This document shows positions 56,602 to 64,000 of a stretch of DNA of 64,000 nt, piece by piece. The translations under genes were made by a program, and so were the position numbers. Numbering within the stretch: the stretch's first letter is position 1; every line of letters starts with the position of its first letter. The notes beneath the pieces were generated by a model that saw only the letters and a program-made list of their open reading frames with translations, had not been told where the DNA came from and did not search any database. Source of the stretch: an uncultured Clostridia bacterium (GTDB taxonomy: Bacteria > Bacillota > Clostridia > Tissierellales > Peptoniphilaceae); the NCBI GenBank assembly GCA_947254025.1, contig CAMYBS010000002.1, positions 98,411-162,410 of the forward strand, in the 5' to 3' direction.

Positions 56602-57231
56602 CTATCTAAATAATTTTAATTTATTCAAAGGCCAAAATCTAAATAAAGCCTTTCCTTGTAAATATGACTTCTTTATCGGTCCAAAGCTTCTTGAGTCGTA
56701 GGAGTTACCGCCCTCTCTATTGTCCCCCATAACAAAGTATGAGTCATCTGGTACAACCCAGTGATTACCATTTTGCTCACTAGTTTTTCTGTCTAAATAC
56801 GGTTCGTCGAGCTTATCGCCATTGACATAAACTTCTCCATCAATTATGTCTATAACATCACCTGGAAGACCGATTAGTCTCTTGATATAGTGGTCACCGT
56901 TAGTTTTTTCGCCCCTAATAACAACAATTTCTTGTCTCTTTGGCTCCTTGAAGTACTTAAATAGCTTCCATTCGAAGACCCTATCGCCTGTATGTAGAGT
57001 CGGCTCCATCGATATGCCCTCAACCCTTGTTAGAGCAAAAACAAAGTTTACTAAAAATAAAGTGATGGCGACTGTCACTACTATTGAGAATATCCATGAC
57101 TTGATGTCATCTTGTTTTGCCTTAGCCATCGCCTCTGCAGCTTCTAATACTTCATTTTCACTAGCTGCCTTTGCTTTTTCATTTATATCAATATTTTCAT
57201 TTATATTATTATCATTAAAATTGTTCTCCAT
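56602..57231 (-). CDS. lepB: Type I signal peptidase LepB
   Basis: A membrane-anchored protease that removes signal peptides from exported proteins. A Glu/Asn-rich cytoplasmic start (about 1-45) precedes one helix (about 47-68). The catalytic Ser is in VEGISMEPTL near 75 and the Lys in YIKRLIGLPGD near 118, with the GDNREGGNSYDSRSFG block after. At 209 residues it is a normal Gram-positive enzyme. It heads the lepB-lepA-hemW-HD operon, with the ribosome binding site AAGGAGG. Confidence 0.95.
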   Translation of the reverse strand: MENNFNDNNINENIDINEKAKAASENEVLEAAEAMAKAKQDDIKSWIFSIVVTVAITLFLVNFVFALTRVEGISMEPTLHTGDRVFEWKLFKYFKEPKRQEIVVIRGEKTNGDHYIKRLIGLPGDVIDIIDGEVYVNGDKLDEPYLDRKTSEQNGNHWVVPDDSYFVMGDNREGGNSYDSRSFGPIKKSYLQGKALFRFWPLNKLKLFR

Positions 57232-57249
57232 AAAAAAACCTCCTTTTTA

Positions 57250-57279
57250 ATTATATCATATTTTGACCACGAATTACAA
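57250..57279 (-). promoter_or_regulatory. Probable promoter of the lepB operon
   Basis: TTGTAA (57274-57279), 18-bp spacer, TATAAT (57250-57255) on the minus strand, 19 bp before the lepB start. Confidence 0.6.
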
Positions 57280-57323
57280 AGAATGATGAAAATTTTTATT
57301 ATTATGCAAGTAGTCTCAGTTTA

Positions 57324-57332
57324 TGTTATAAT
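57324..57332 (+). promoter_or_regulatory. Extended -10 of the FemAB-like gene promoter
   Basis: TGTTATAAT about 42 bp before the start. The -35 is weak (ATGCAA at 17 bp). Confidence 0.5.
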
Positions 57333-57373
57333 ATTTATAGATTAGTAATTATAGAAAGAAGTTGATAAATTAG

Positions 57374-58366
57374 ATGTCAATATTAAATTTAAACGATGCA
57401 AATGAAATAAAGCACTACGATGAATTCGTAAAAAACTCTAAATATAGCTTTTTAACTCAAGACAGAGCTTGGGCTAAAATTAAAAATAATTGGTCTGAAG
57501 ACTATGTTTATTTAGAAAATAATGGTGAGATAGTCGCTGCTATGAGCATTTTGTCTATCAAAGCAATAGATGGAAAGTGGCTTCTTTATGCCAATCGCGG
57601 ACCTATCTGCGATATTTATGATAAAAAAACTGTTTTAGCCTTAGTAGATGAAGTGAAAAAGATAGAAAAGTTTAAGGACGCATTTTTATTAAGATTTGAT
57701 CCAGCCATTTCTTTTAATGATAAGCTTATTGACTTATATAAGGATACAGAATTAAAAATAAGAACGAGAGGCGCTGATGAACACAGCTTTGTTCAGCCAA
57801 GAAGGAATGCCATCATCGATATAAATAAAAGTGAGGACGATGTTTTATTGGGCTTCCACTCAAAAACGCGCTACAACATTCGTCTAAGCTACAGAAAAGG
57901 CGTTACGACTAGACTTTCGCAAATGGATGAGGACTTAAATACCTTCTTCGAAGAGACTAAGGTTATGGCTGAGCGTAACGGCATCACTTATAGACCTAAA
58001 GAGTATTTTAAGAGACTTATAGATAATTACGACACTAAAATATTTTTATCAGACTTTGAGGGTACTCCTCTATCGAGTGCGATACTCATTATGTATAAGG
58101 ACTACGCTTGGTATATGTATGGCGCTTCAAACAATCTTCACAGAAATTTTATGCCAAACTATCAAATGCAGTGGGAAATGATTAAGTATGCGAAAGAGCA
58201 CGGAGCGACTCGCTACGACTTTGGCGGCATATTTAAGCTTGACGATGAAGATGGTCTATATAGATTCAAAAGAGGTTTCTTAAACGAAGAAGACTTTACC
58301 GAGTTTATAGGTGAGTTCGATTTAGTTTTAGACGAAGAAGCATATAAAAAATATTTAGAAAAATAG
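57374..58366 (+). CDS. FemAB-like peptidoglycan bridge aminoacyltransferase
   Basis: A FemX/FemAB family (double GNAT fold) protein of 330 residues that probably adds an amino acid from tRNA to the lipid II stem peptide. LTQDRAWAKIKNNW near 28, SKTRYNIRLSYRKGV near 164, and WYMYGASNNLHRNFMPNYQMQWEMIKYAKEHGATRYDFGG (split by position, about 256-295) are the usual family blocks. It lacks the coiled-coil arm of staphylococcal FemA. The ribosome binding site is weak (AAAGAAG). It is monocistronic on the plus strand. Confidence 0.85.
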   Translation: MSILNLNDANEIKHYDEFVKNSKYSFLTQDRAWAKIKNNWSEDYVYLENNGEIVAAMSILSIKAIDGKWLLYANRGPICDIYDKKTVLALVDEVKKIEKFKDAFLLRFDPAISFNDKLIDLYKDTELKIRTRGADEHSFVQPRRNAIIDINKSEDDVLLGFHSKTRYNIRLSYRKGVTTRLSQMDEDLNTFFEETKVMAERNGITYRPKEYFKRLIDNYDTKIFLSDFEGTPLSSAILIMYKDYAWYMYGASNNLHRNFMPNYQMQWEMIKYAKEHGATRYDFGGIFKLDDEDGLYRFKRGFLNEEDFTEFIGEFDLVLDEEAYKKYLEK

Positions 58367-58379
58367 TTTTCGCATTAAA

Positions 58380-58419
58380 AAAGCTCTTCTCATTTTGATA
58401 TGAGAAGAGCTTTCTTTTT
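58380..58419. terminator. Bidirectional terminator between the FemAB-like gene and pepA
   Basis: A 14-bp perfect stem AAAGCTCTTCTCAT/ATGAGAAGAGCTTT with a 6-nt loop. It is followed by CTTTTTATC on the plus strand and TTTTTTAATG on the minus strand. It is the strongest terminator in the window. Confidence 0.96.
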
Positions 58420-58432
58420 ATCTAAACAAATA

Positions 58433-59878
58433 TTAGCAAGTATGTTCAGAATTTATTAAATAATAAAGTGTCTTAACTGGAACACCAGTTGAGCCTTTTT
58501 TATATTGTGCGTAATCTTTTGCTGTATCTGAAGTTCCCGCTATATCCATGTGTATCCATGGAGTTCCTTCCTTAACAAAGTTTTCAAGGAACATACCAGC
58601 TGTGATCATGCCAGCGCCCCCAGGTACTGAGTTTAATAAATCAGTCATAGTTCCCTTAACCATGTCTTTGTACTCATCGTCATTAGGCATTACCCATAAC
58701 TTTTCATCAGCTTTTTTAGATGCTTCGTTCATTTCATTCATAAACTCATCGTTATTTGTTACAACACCAGTTCTATACGAACCAAGTGCAACTACACAAG
58801 CGCCTGTAAGTGTAGCTAGGTCAACTATCCTATCAGCTTTAAGCACATCAGATGCATAATAAATCGCATCTGCAAGTGTAAGTCTACCCTCAGCGTCAGT
58901 ATTAGCTACTTCTATAGTCTTTCCAGACATTGATCCGATTAAGTCGCCAGTCTTATAAGCTTTGCCAGAAATTAAATTTTCGCATGAAGCAACGACTGCT
59001 ACAACGTTCTTCTTAACTTTGTTCTTTGCAATAGCGTGCATTGCGCCTATAACTGCACCTGCTCCGCCCATGTCCATGTGCATTGTAGCCATGCCTTGTG
59101 GGTTTTTGATGCAATATCCGCCTGAGTCATAAGTTAAGCCCTTACCAACAAGCGCAGTAAGTTTATCGCCTGCTTCGCCATTCATATATTTCATAACAAT
59201 TAGCTTAGGCTCTTTGTCTGAACCAATTGCAACTGCTAAGAATGCCTTCATACCAAGTTCTTCAATCTCTTTTTTGCCATAAATTTCAACAGTAACTCCA
59301 AGCGGCTCAAGGTCTTCCTTAGCTCTATTAGCTAAAACTTCTGGATACATATCAATTGCTGGTGTATTGACTAAATCCTTTGTTAGTGAATATCCTTCGG
59401 CAATGTTAAGAGCCTCTTCAACAGCTTCCTTAGCCTTATCTTTCTTGTTCTCAATAACATCTATATTTATAGTTCCAAGCTTTGTTGGCTTGTTATCATC
59501 AGATAAATATTTATCAAAATCATAGTCAAAGCATGCAAGGCCATCAACTATAGCTTTCATAGTAGTCTTGTAGCAAAGACCATCAAGCTTTTTATTGAAA
59601 ATGATGTTTGCATCTTTAATTTTATACTTTCTAAGTGCCTTAGCTAATTCAAAGAAAGCTACTATAATTTTCTTTGTAGTGATCTCATTCTTTTTACCAA
59701 GACCAAGATAAATTATCTCATCTTCGTCAAGCTTTGCAAATACTTCGCTTGCCTTGCCTGTAAAGTATTCTTTTTCTACTAAAGTATCAAGTCCTGCTGA
59801 TTTTTCAAAAAAATCTCTTTCGTCTTCAAATACTGGTAAAACCTTGATACCATTCTTCTCGTTTACTGTAATTTTCAT
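58433..59878 (-). CDS. pepA: Leucyl aminopeptidase (M17 family)
   Basis: A hexameric zinc or manganese exopeptidase that releases N-terminal amino acids. It has the catalytic Lys in GKGLTYDSGGYCIK near 248, the MDMGGAG block, and the M17 signature NTDAEGRLTLADAI near 328, with ATLTGACVVALG after. The 481 residues include the variable N-terminal domain. The start overlaps the rdgB-HD stop (ATGA). With the peptide importer it would fit peptide-based nutrition, but it is in another operon. Confidence 0.94.
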   Translation of the reverse strand: MKITVNEKNGIKVLPVFEDERDFFEKSAGLDTLVEKEYFTGKASEVFAKLDEDEIIYLGLGKKNEITTKKIIVAFFELAKALRKYKIKDANIIFNKKLDGLCYKTTMKAIVDGLACFDYDFDKYLSDDNKPTKLGTINIDVIENKKDKAKEAVEEALNIAEGYSLTKDLVNTPAIDMYPEVLANRAKEDLEPLGVTVEIYGKKEIEELGMKAFLAVAIGSDKEPKLIVMKYMNGEAGDKLTALVGKGLTYDSGGYCIKNPQGMATMHMDMGGAGAVIGAMHAIAKNKVKKNVVAVVASCENLISGKAYKTGDLIGSMSGKTIEVANTDAEGRLTLADAIYYASDVLKADRIVDLATLTGACVVALGSYRTGVVTNNDEFMNEMNEASKKADEKLWVMPNDDEYKDMVKGTMTDLLNSVPGGAGMITAGMFLENFVKEGTPWIHMDIAGTSDTAKDYAQYKKGSTGVPVKTLYYLINSEHTC

Positions 59879-61044
59879 TAAATCATCTCCTCTTTCTTAA
59901 ATTGACTTTCTACATAATCCAAAACAAAATCATACATTTCGTCTGAATATATCTTTATAGGTGCCATCCTCTTAAGAACGGCTTCCTTTGTTATCTTGTG
60001 ATCTTGCCAAGAGTGCGAGTTAAATGCAAAATGCATCAAAAGTGGTTGAAACCTATCAAGAGCATTCGCGTATTTTGCTTCATTTGTCTCAGCCGCCTCA
60101 AACTCTTCCCAATATTTTCTAAGCTCAGCGCCTAATGAATCAAGCTTTGAATATAATTTATCAGCCGCAGCACTCTCTCTTTGCTTTTTGTCCTCATTGC
60201 CCTTAGTGTCATAGCAATATGTGTCGCCAGCATATATCTCGATCAAATCATGATATAAAAGTAATACCGCCGTTTTATTTGCATCAACCTCAAATTTGCC
60301 CATATCCTTAAAAACCGGCGCAAGAACTGCCGCATGAAAACTGTGTTCAGCGTCATTCTCTCTTCGTGAGCCATCAGCAATCTTATTTACTCTGAAAATA
60401 TTTTTCATCTCATCAAGCGTCAAAGCAAAGTCTACTTTTTTATATAGCTCCTTATGTTTTTCTTCAAGTAAGATCTTTTCCTTAATATCTTCTAAAGCTC
60501 TTTTTCTGTGTGAAAACTTATTTTTCTCTTCAGTACCTATCTCAGCATAAGTCTTGTCATGACCCTTTGGTAAAAAGAGTGGATCGTAGCCAAAACCGCC
60601 TGTGCCTCTGTATTCATGAAGTATCTCACCATCGACATTGCCATGGCCATAGAAAACTTTGTAATCTTCATCTATAAAACAGATGACACTCTTGAAGTGA
60701 GCTGTTCTATCTCTTCCCTCAAGATTTTTGAGTAAAAGCTCATTGTTCTTATGGTCATCACCGTGCTCGCCAGCGTAACGAGCAGAGTAAATACCGGGCT
60801 CGCCATAAAGTCCATCGCAGAAAAGGCCTGAGTCGTCGCTAATAACAGCGCAATCTACCATATCACGAAGAGCCTTTGCCTTGATGTAGGCATTCTCCTC
60901 TAATGTAGTGCCTGTCTCATCGACATCGAAATCATCTATGCCAGCCTCTTTTTTAGAAAGAACTTCGTAACCTAGCTCGTGAAATATTAATTTTATTTCT
61001 TTTAATTTGTTTTGATTGTTTGTTGAAACAATAACTTTTTTCAT
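59878..61044 (-). CDS. Fusion of RdgB-type XTP/dITP pyrophosphatase and an HD nucleotidase-like domain
   Basis: A 388-residue two-domain protein. Residues 1-192 are a full RdgB/HAM1 domain: STNNQNKLKEI at the start, ISDDSGLFCDGLYGEPGIYSARYAG near 68-92, and TGGFGYDPLF with FSHRKRAL near 148-183; it removes pyrophosphate from dITP/XTP. Residues about 205-388 are an HD domain of the YfbR/HDDC2 (HD_3) type: DAEHSFH (His234), LLYHDLIEIYAGDT (His265-Asp266) and NALDRFQP (Asp330). No stop or frameshift lies between them, so this is a true fusion. The HD family includes 5'-deoxynucleotidases. It overlaps pepA and follows the amidase gene by 9 bp. Confidence 0.93.
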   Translation of the reverse strand: MKKVIVSTNNQNKLKEIKLIFHELGYEVLSKKEAGIDDFDVDETGTTLEENAYIKAKALRDMVDCAVISDDSGLFCDGLYGEPGIYSARYAGEHGDDHKNNELLLKNLEGRDRTAHFKSVICFIDEDYKVFYGHGNVDGEILHEYRGTGGFGYDPLFLPKGHDKTYAEIGTEEKNKFSHRKRALEDIKEKILLEEKHKELYKKVDFALTLDEMKNIFRVNKIADGSRRENDAEHSFHAAVLAPVFKDMGKFEVDANKTAVLLLYHDLIEIYAGDTYCYDTKGNEDKKQRESAAADKLYSKLDSLGAELRKYWEEFEAAETNEAKYANALDRFQPLLMHFAFNSHSWQDHKITKEAVLKRMAPIKIYSDEMYDFVLDYVESQFKKEEMI

Positions 61045-61053
61045 AAATAACCT

Positions 61054-62886
61054 CTAATAATAATTGTTCAAATAATCTACGATGCCGTTAAATAAACCAT
61101 CAACCATCTTATCAAGGTAGGCTTGGCTCTTTAAAAGTGCTAGCCCCTTCTTACTAGATAAGAATTCCATCTCAAGCAGAGCCGCCGGCATATTCGTATT
61201 TCTTGTAACAACGTAGGCGCCTTCTTTAAGACCGCGTCCCTTGTTGCCAACAAGTTCACCAACAGCATTTAAAATGCAATTTGCAAATTCAGTTTGCTTT
61301 CTAGTCTTGTTCTTATGCTTTGCTTCACTCGAGTAAAGAACCTCAAAGCCAGATGCAGCTGGTGAATCAGCAACATTCGCATGAATGCTTATAAATACAT
61401 CTGCGTTAACACTATTAGCCATCTTAGCTCTTTCGAAAATATCAACATATTCATCGATAGTATCATTAGTTTTCATGACATTGTAGCCTGCAGCCTTAAG
61501 TTTTGCCTCCAAAGCTCTTGCAACTATCGGAATAAAGTCCACTTCACTAGAACCATCAATCTTTGATACTCCTCCTGGGTCCTTGCCTCCGTGACCCGGG
61601 TCAATCATGATTAAATAATCAGATGGCTTGCTATTAACAATCCTACTTAGTCTTAGACTATAGTCAGCGTCCCTGTCATCACTTTTTTCTACAAGTGCAT
61701 TTCTCACTAGATTTATGGTGAATGTATATCCATTGGCCGCTTTTTCAATCACAAGCGAGCTTATAAATGAATCCTTAAATTTCTCAGTGCCAGTCTCTAT
61801 GTCTTTACTAGTCTCAACGCTCATGGTAATAGTTTTTCTTAAATCATCATAAGTATGCTCAGAGACCCTTCCCTCAGTATTTTTTATAGCAAAATTTCTG
61901 CCATCGTATGAATAAAAGCTCTTCATCGATTTTTTGATATAAAATACAAGTCCATCGTTCGTTTCATCAATTTGATAATCAATAGCATTGTCTTCAAGAT
62001 CCATAACTATCCTAACATTCTTATCAGACTTAGATGTGTCATTGTCAGCGAATTGACTCGCTCTAATGCCTTTGATACCATTCATTACAATACTGTATTC
62101 CCTATAAAGCTCTGGATCATCAAAGATAGCTTTTTCAAAATCAAGTACAAGCCTATCTGGATTATCAAGCTTAGTCACTTTGTACTTGCCCTTTAAGCCT
62201 TGGAATAAGACCGCGTCTTTGTCATTATATCTAGTTAAAACTACATTAGTTAAATGAGCATAGCCATCTGGATTAGGTTTTATGCTTGGATTGTCATTTG
62301 CATTAGGATTTGGTTTTATCGCATCATTGTCAGGCTTGATTTGATCAGGCTCTTCCTCGCCACTCGGTAATATGATAACATCATTTGTATCCTCTTCTAT
62401 AATCGTATTTGTATTGATTATGGCAGTTTGAGATTTATTGTTCCATGATACATCATAGCCAAAAAGTTCAGATATAAGTCTTAGAGGAACATAAGTTCTT
62501 GCACTTCCCCCATTAACTCTAACAAGTCTTGGTGTATAAGCCTTTTCAATAGGTTTAGTAACACCATTAATTATTGCCTCAGCTTTATCAATGGTTAAGA
62601 CTATGCTTTTATCTGACAAAGATATGGTTGCCGCTTGAGTCTTGCTGTTCCAGTCAACACTCGCGCCAAAAGTTTCAGATAAGAATCTGATTGGAACAAG
62701 AGTCCTCTTTTGATAGATAAAACTTGGCATCTCCTTACTTACCTTGTTTTCTCCATCTACCTTTACATTGATTAATGTTGCCTTATAATTTTTATTTGAT
62801 ATCTTTATATTAACGTTTTTTGCATAAGCACTTTTTGTAGTAAAAACGCAAAAAATAAAAATCAGTCCTAAAATAAATTTTTTCAT
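61054..62886 (-). CDS. N-acetylmuramoyl-L-alanine amidase with cell-wall-binding-like N-terminal domains
   Basis: An exported zinc amidase that cleaves the bond between MurNAc and the stem peptide. The order is signal peptide (MKKFILGLIFIFCVFTTKSAYA), a copper-amine-oxidase-like domain with two halves (RTLVPIRFLSETFGASVDW, RTYVPLRLISELFGYDVSW), an Asn/Pro/Asp linker (about 170-205), an AMIN domain (about 210-330), and the Amidase_3 domain with MIDPGHGGKDPGG near 428, ISIHANVADS, and EMEFLSSKKG carrying the catalytic Glu. ATG 62886 follows TAGGAGG; the longer frame from 62967 crosses the promoter. The mature protein has about 590 residues. Confidence 0.93.
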   Translation of the reverse strand: MKKFILGLIFIFCVFTTKSAYAKNVNIKISNKNYKATLINVKVDGENKVSKEMPSFIYQKRTLVPIRFLSETFGASVDWNSKTQAATISLSDKSIVLTIDKAEAIINGVTKPIEKAYTPRLVRVNGGSARTYVPLRLISELFGYDVSWNNKSQTAIINTNTIIEEDTNDVIILPSGEEEPDQIKPDNDAIKPNPNANDNPSIKPNPDGYAHLTNVVLTRYNDKDAVLFQGLKGKYKVTKLDNPDRLVLDFEKAIFDDPELYREYSIVMNGIKGIRASQFADNDTSKSDKNVRIVMDLEDNAIDYQIDETNDGLVFYIKKSMKSFYSYDGRNFAIKNTEGRVSEHTYDDLRKTITMSVETSKDIETGTEKFKDSFISSLVIEKAANGYTFTINLVRNALVEKSDDRDADYSLRLSRIVNSKPSDYLIMIDPGHGGKDPGGVSKIDGSSEVDFIPIVARALEAKLKAAGYNVMKTNDTIDEYVDIFERAKMANSVNADVFISIHANVADSPAASGFEVLYSSEAKHKNKTRKQTEFANCILNAVGELVGNKGRGLKEGAYVVTRNTNMPAALLEMEFLSSKKGLALLKSQAYLDKMVDGLFNGIVDYLNNYY

Positions 62887-62905
62887 AGCTATGCCTCCTA
62901 TTAAT

Positions 62906-62934
62906 ATGTTAACATCAATGAGAGTAAATTGCAA
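62906..62934 (-). promoter_or_regulatory. Promoter of the amidase-rdgB/HD-pepA operon
   Basis: TTGCAA (62929-62934), 17-bp spacer, TAACAT (62906-62911) with a TGT extension on the minus strand, about 20 bp before the amidase start. Confidence 0.6.
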
Positions 62935-63144
62935 GCATTTACGTATACTGTTACATAAATTTAACATAGTAAATAGTTTTGCAAATTCATTGTTAATAAT
63001 ATTTATTGTTTTGCCTCACATTTCGCTTGACGTGGTCTTAGTACATGCTTAAGCCCTAGCACACGCAAAACGATTCTAATACTCATCTAATCACAATATT
63101 TGTTTCTCGTCAAAATCGATATTCATAATACATTTTTTATAGTT
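62935..63144. other. Non-coding part of the gap between the amidase and lipoprotein genes
   Basis: The gap between genes is 335 bp (62887-63221). Apart from the amidase promoter and the lipoprotein terminator, this middle part holds a second TTGCAA (minus strand, about 62980) and no RNA or gene that I can support. A 27-codon minus-strand frame here has no ribosome binding site. Confidence 0.6.
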
Positions 63145-63182
63145 TAAAAAACTACCCTCCTTACCATAATAGTAAAGAGGGT
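63145..63182 (-). terminator. Terminator of the lipoprotein gene
   Basis: On the minus strand ACCCTCTTTAC and GTAAGGAGGGT pair (one T-G) around a 7-nt loop, followed by AGTTTTTTAA. It lies about 40 bp after the stop. Confidence 0.9.
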
Positions 63183-63221
63183 ATATTTTTTTCTTATCAA
63201 GTTTATTTACTTAGACTCAAT

Positions 63222-63920
63222 CTACTCAGATAAGTTAAAGCTATTGACTAATTCATAATTTTTATCAAGTACACTTAATTTTGAATCTTTTAAATTGTCA
63301 TAATCAAGAGCCAAAACAACATATCCATTTTGAGTCATTATCGCATTGATTTCTTTATCTTTTTCATCAATCTTTGCTTTGATTTCATTAATTCCATCAT
63401 TTTCAAGATATTCTGCCTTACTTGCACTGATCTTACTTATATCATCAGCCTTAGATAGGTATTTACCCTCTAAAGAGTATACATATCCGTCTGATTTGCC
63501 CCTTTTATTTAGAACAAGATATTCGTCATTCGATGTGATTTCTATAGCCCCGTCACCTTGTATTCGGTCAAAACCTAGACCATTGATATCAATTGCTGAG
63601 CTTAATTTTTTATCACCTAGGCTATATATCAATAAGCCATTGTAATTAAGTACACCAGAATATTTATCATTAACAAAGGCAAGCTTTGGAGGATCTGCTC
63701 CAATAGGTGCTTCAAGAACATCATTTTGTATCTCAGGATTTATAAATTTATCAAGAGCTTCATCTTTCTCAAACTTAGTTGTTTCATTTTGCATTTCTTC
63801 GTTGGATTCATTTTTCACTTCTTTATCAGTATCTTTTGTACAAGCTGTTAGACAAAACGCTGCCATCATAAAAACCGCTAGGATAAAAACTAATGTTTTT
63901 TTGTTTTTTAAATTTTTCAT
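63222..63920 (-). CDS. Unknown lipoprotein
   Basis: The function is not recognised. It has 232 residues: a lipoprotein signal peptide with the lipobox LTAC (Cys27), an acidic Lys/Glu/Asn linker (about 28-55), and a domain with short repeated strands (for example GVLNYNGLLIYSLGDKKL, then GYVYSLEGKYLSKADD) that resemble beta-propeller or YncE-like blades, with only about three visible. The start is ATG after AAAGGAG. It is monocistronic, with a terminator behind it. Confidence 0.75.
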   Translation of the reverse strand: MKNLKNKKTLVFILAVFMMAAFCLTACTKDTDKEVKNESNEEMQNETTKFEKDEALDKFINPEIQNDVLEAPIGADPPKLAFVNDKYSGVLNYNGLLIYSLGDKKLSSAIDINGLGFDRIQGDGAIEITSNDEYLVLNKRGKSDGYVYSLEGKYLSKADDISKISASKAEYLENDGINEIKAKIDEKDKEINAIMTQNGYVVLALDYDNLKDSKLSVLDKNYELVNSFNLSE

Positions 63921-63945
63921 TTAATTTCTCCTTTTAATAATATTT

Positions 63946-64000
63946 ATTGAATAAGATTTATTTAATTGAATAAGATTTATTTAATTGAATAAGATTTATT
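63946..64000. repeat. 19-bp tandem repeat at the window edge
   Basis: The unit attgaataagatttattta is present nearly three times, the last copy cut by the end of the window. It starts 26 bp before the lipoprotein gene start and would lie in its promoter region. Confidence 0.9.

Noticed and set aside
63038..63100. A 27-codon minus-strand frame in the gap upstream of the amidase gene
   Set aside because: It has no ribosome binding site, no recognisable similarity and a composition rich in Arg, Leu and Val that looks like chance.

Overview
The window is about 64 kb of AT-rich, densely packed bacterial chromosome with short intergenic gaps and consensus SigA-type promoters. The gene content points to an anaerobic Firmicute of the Clostridia/Tissierellia type (Peptoniphilaceae-like is my best guess): a SCIFF peptide with its radical-SAM maturase, an hrcA-grpE-dnaK operon under a perfect CIRCE element, separate SecD and SecF, YlxR next to infB, a FolD variant typical of anaerobes, and no sign of an outer membrane. 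Almost every gene is on the minus strand. Only four are on the plus strand: a UvrD-type helicase, PBP1A, a small membrane-anchored protein and a FemAB-like protein. No rRNA, tRNA, CRISPR array, prophage or insertion sequence was seen.

Layout on the minus strand, read from high to low coordinates. 63.9-63.2 kb: an unknown lipoprotein preceded by a 19-bp tandem repeat. 62.9-58.4 kb: a cell-wall amidase (copper-amine-oxidase-like, AMIN and Amidase_3 domains), an RdgB-HD fusion and leucyl aminopeptidase. 57.2-53.1 kb: lepB-lepA-hemW-HD hydrolase. 52.9-49.4 kb: hrcA-grpE-dnaK. 49.3-44.9 kb: dnaJ-prmA-rsmE-mtaB-HIT. 44.8-44.1 kb: rpsU-yqeY. 44.1-40.4 kb: SCIFF, its maturase, secD and secF. 40.2-39.4 kb: folD. 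35.6-34.9 kb: a GNAT protein, followed by a decayed brnQ tail. 34.5-29.8 kb: hflX-yigZ-nadE-yebC-DUF1461-deoC. 29.7-22.2 kb: an oppABCDF peptide importer plus a small membrane protein. 22-20.7 kb: an unknown anchored protein and an SdpI-like protein. 18.7-14.9 kb: nitroreductase-transaldolase-glpX-rho. 14.8-7.6 kb: rimP-nusA-ylxR-infB-rbfA-nrnA-truB-ribF. 7.4-1 kb: rpsO-pnp-dut-uppP-ftsK-rimO-pgsA, with pgsA cut by the window edge.

Most of this is conserved translation, RNA-processing, envelope and chaperone machinery. The most unusual locus is the opp operon. Its OppC permease carries a complete seven-blade RCC1-like propeller in its first extracytoplasmic loop, its OppF ATPase carries a roughly 150-residue helical insertion between Walker A and the Q-loop, and a 68-residue single-span protein is translationally coupled to oppF. 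Together these suggest a peptide importer with added parts on both membrane faces. Other points of interest are the RdgB-HD fusion, a FolD that lacks the catalytic cyclohydrolase residues, SCIFF genes in one operon with secDF, a terminator-like hairpin in the rimP-nusA leader, and the brnQ remnant. Functions are inferred from recognisable motifs; no database search was possible.
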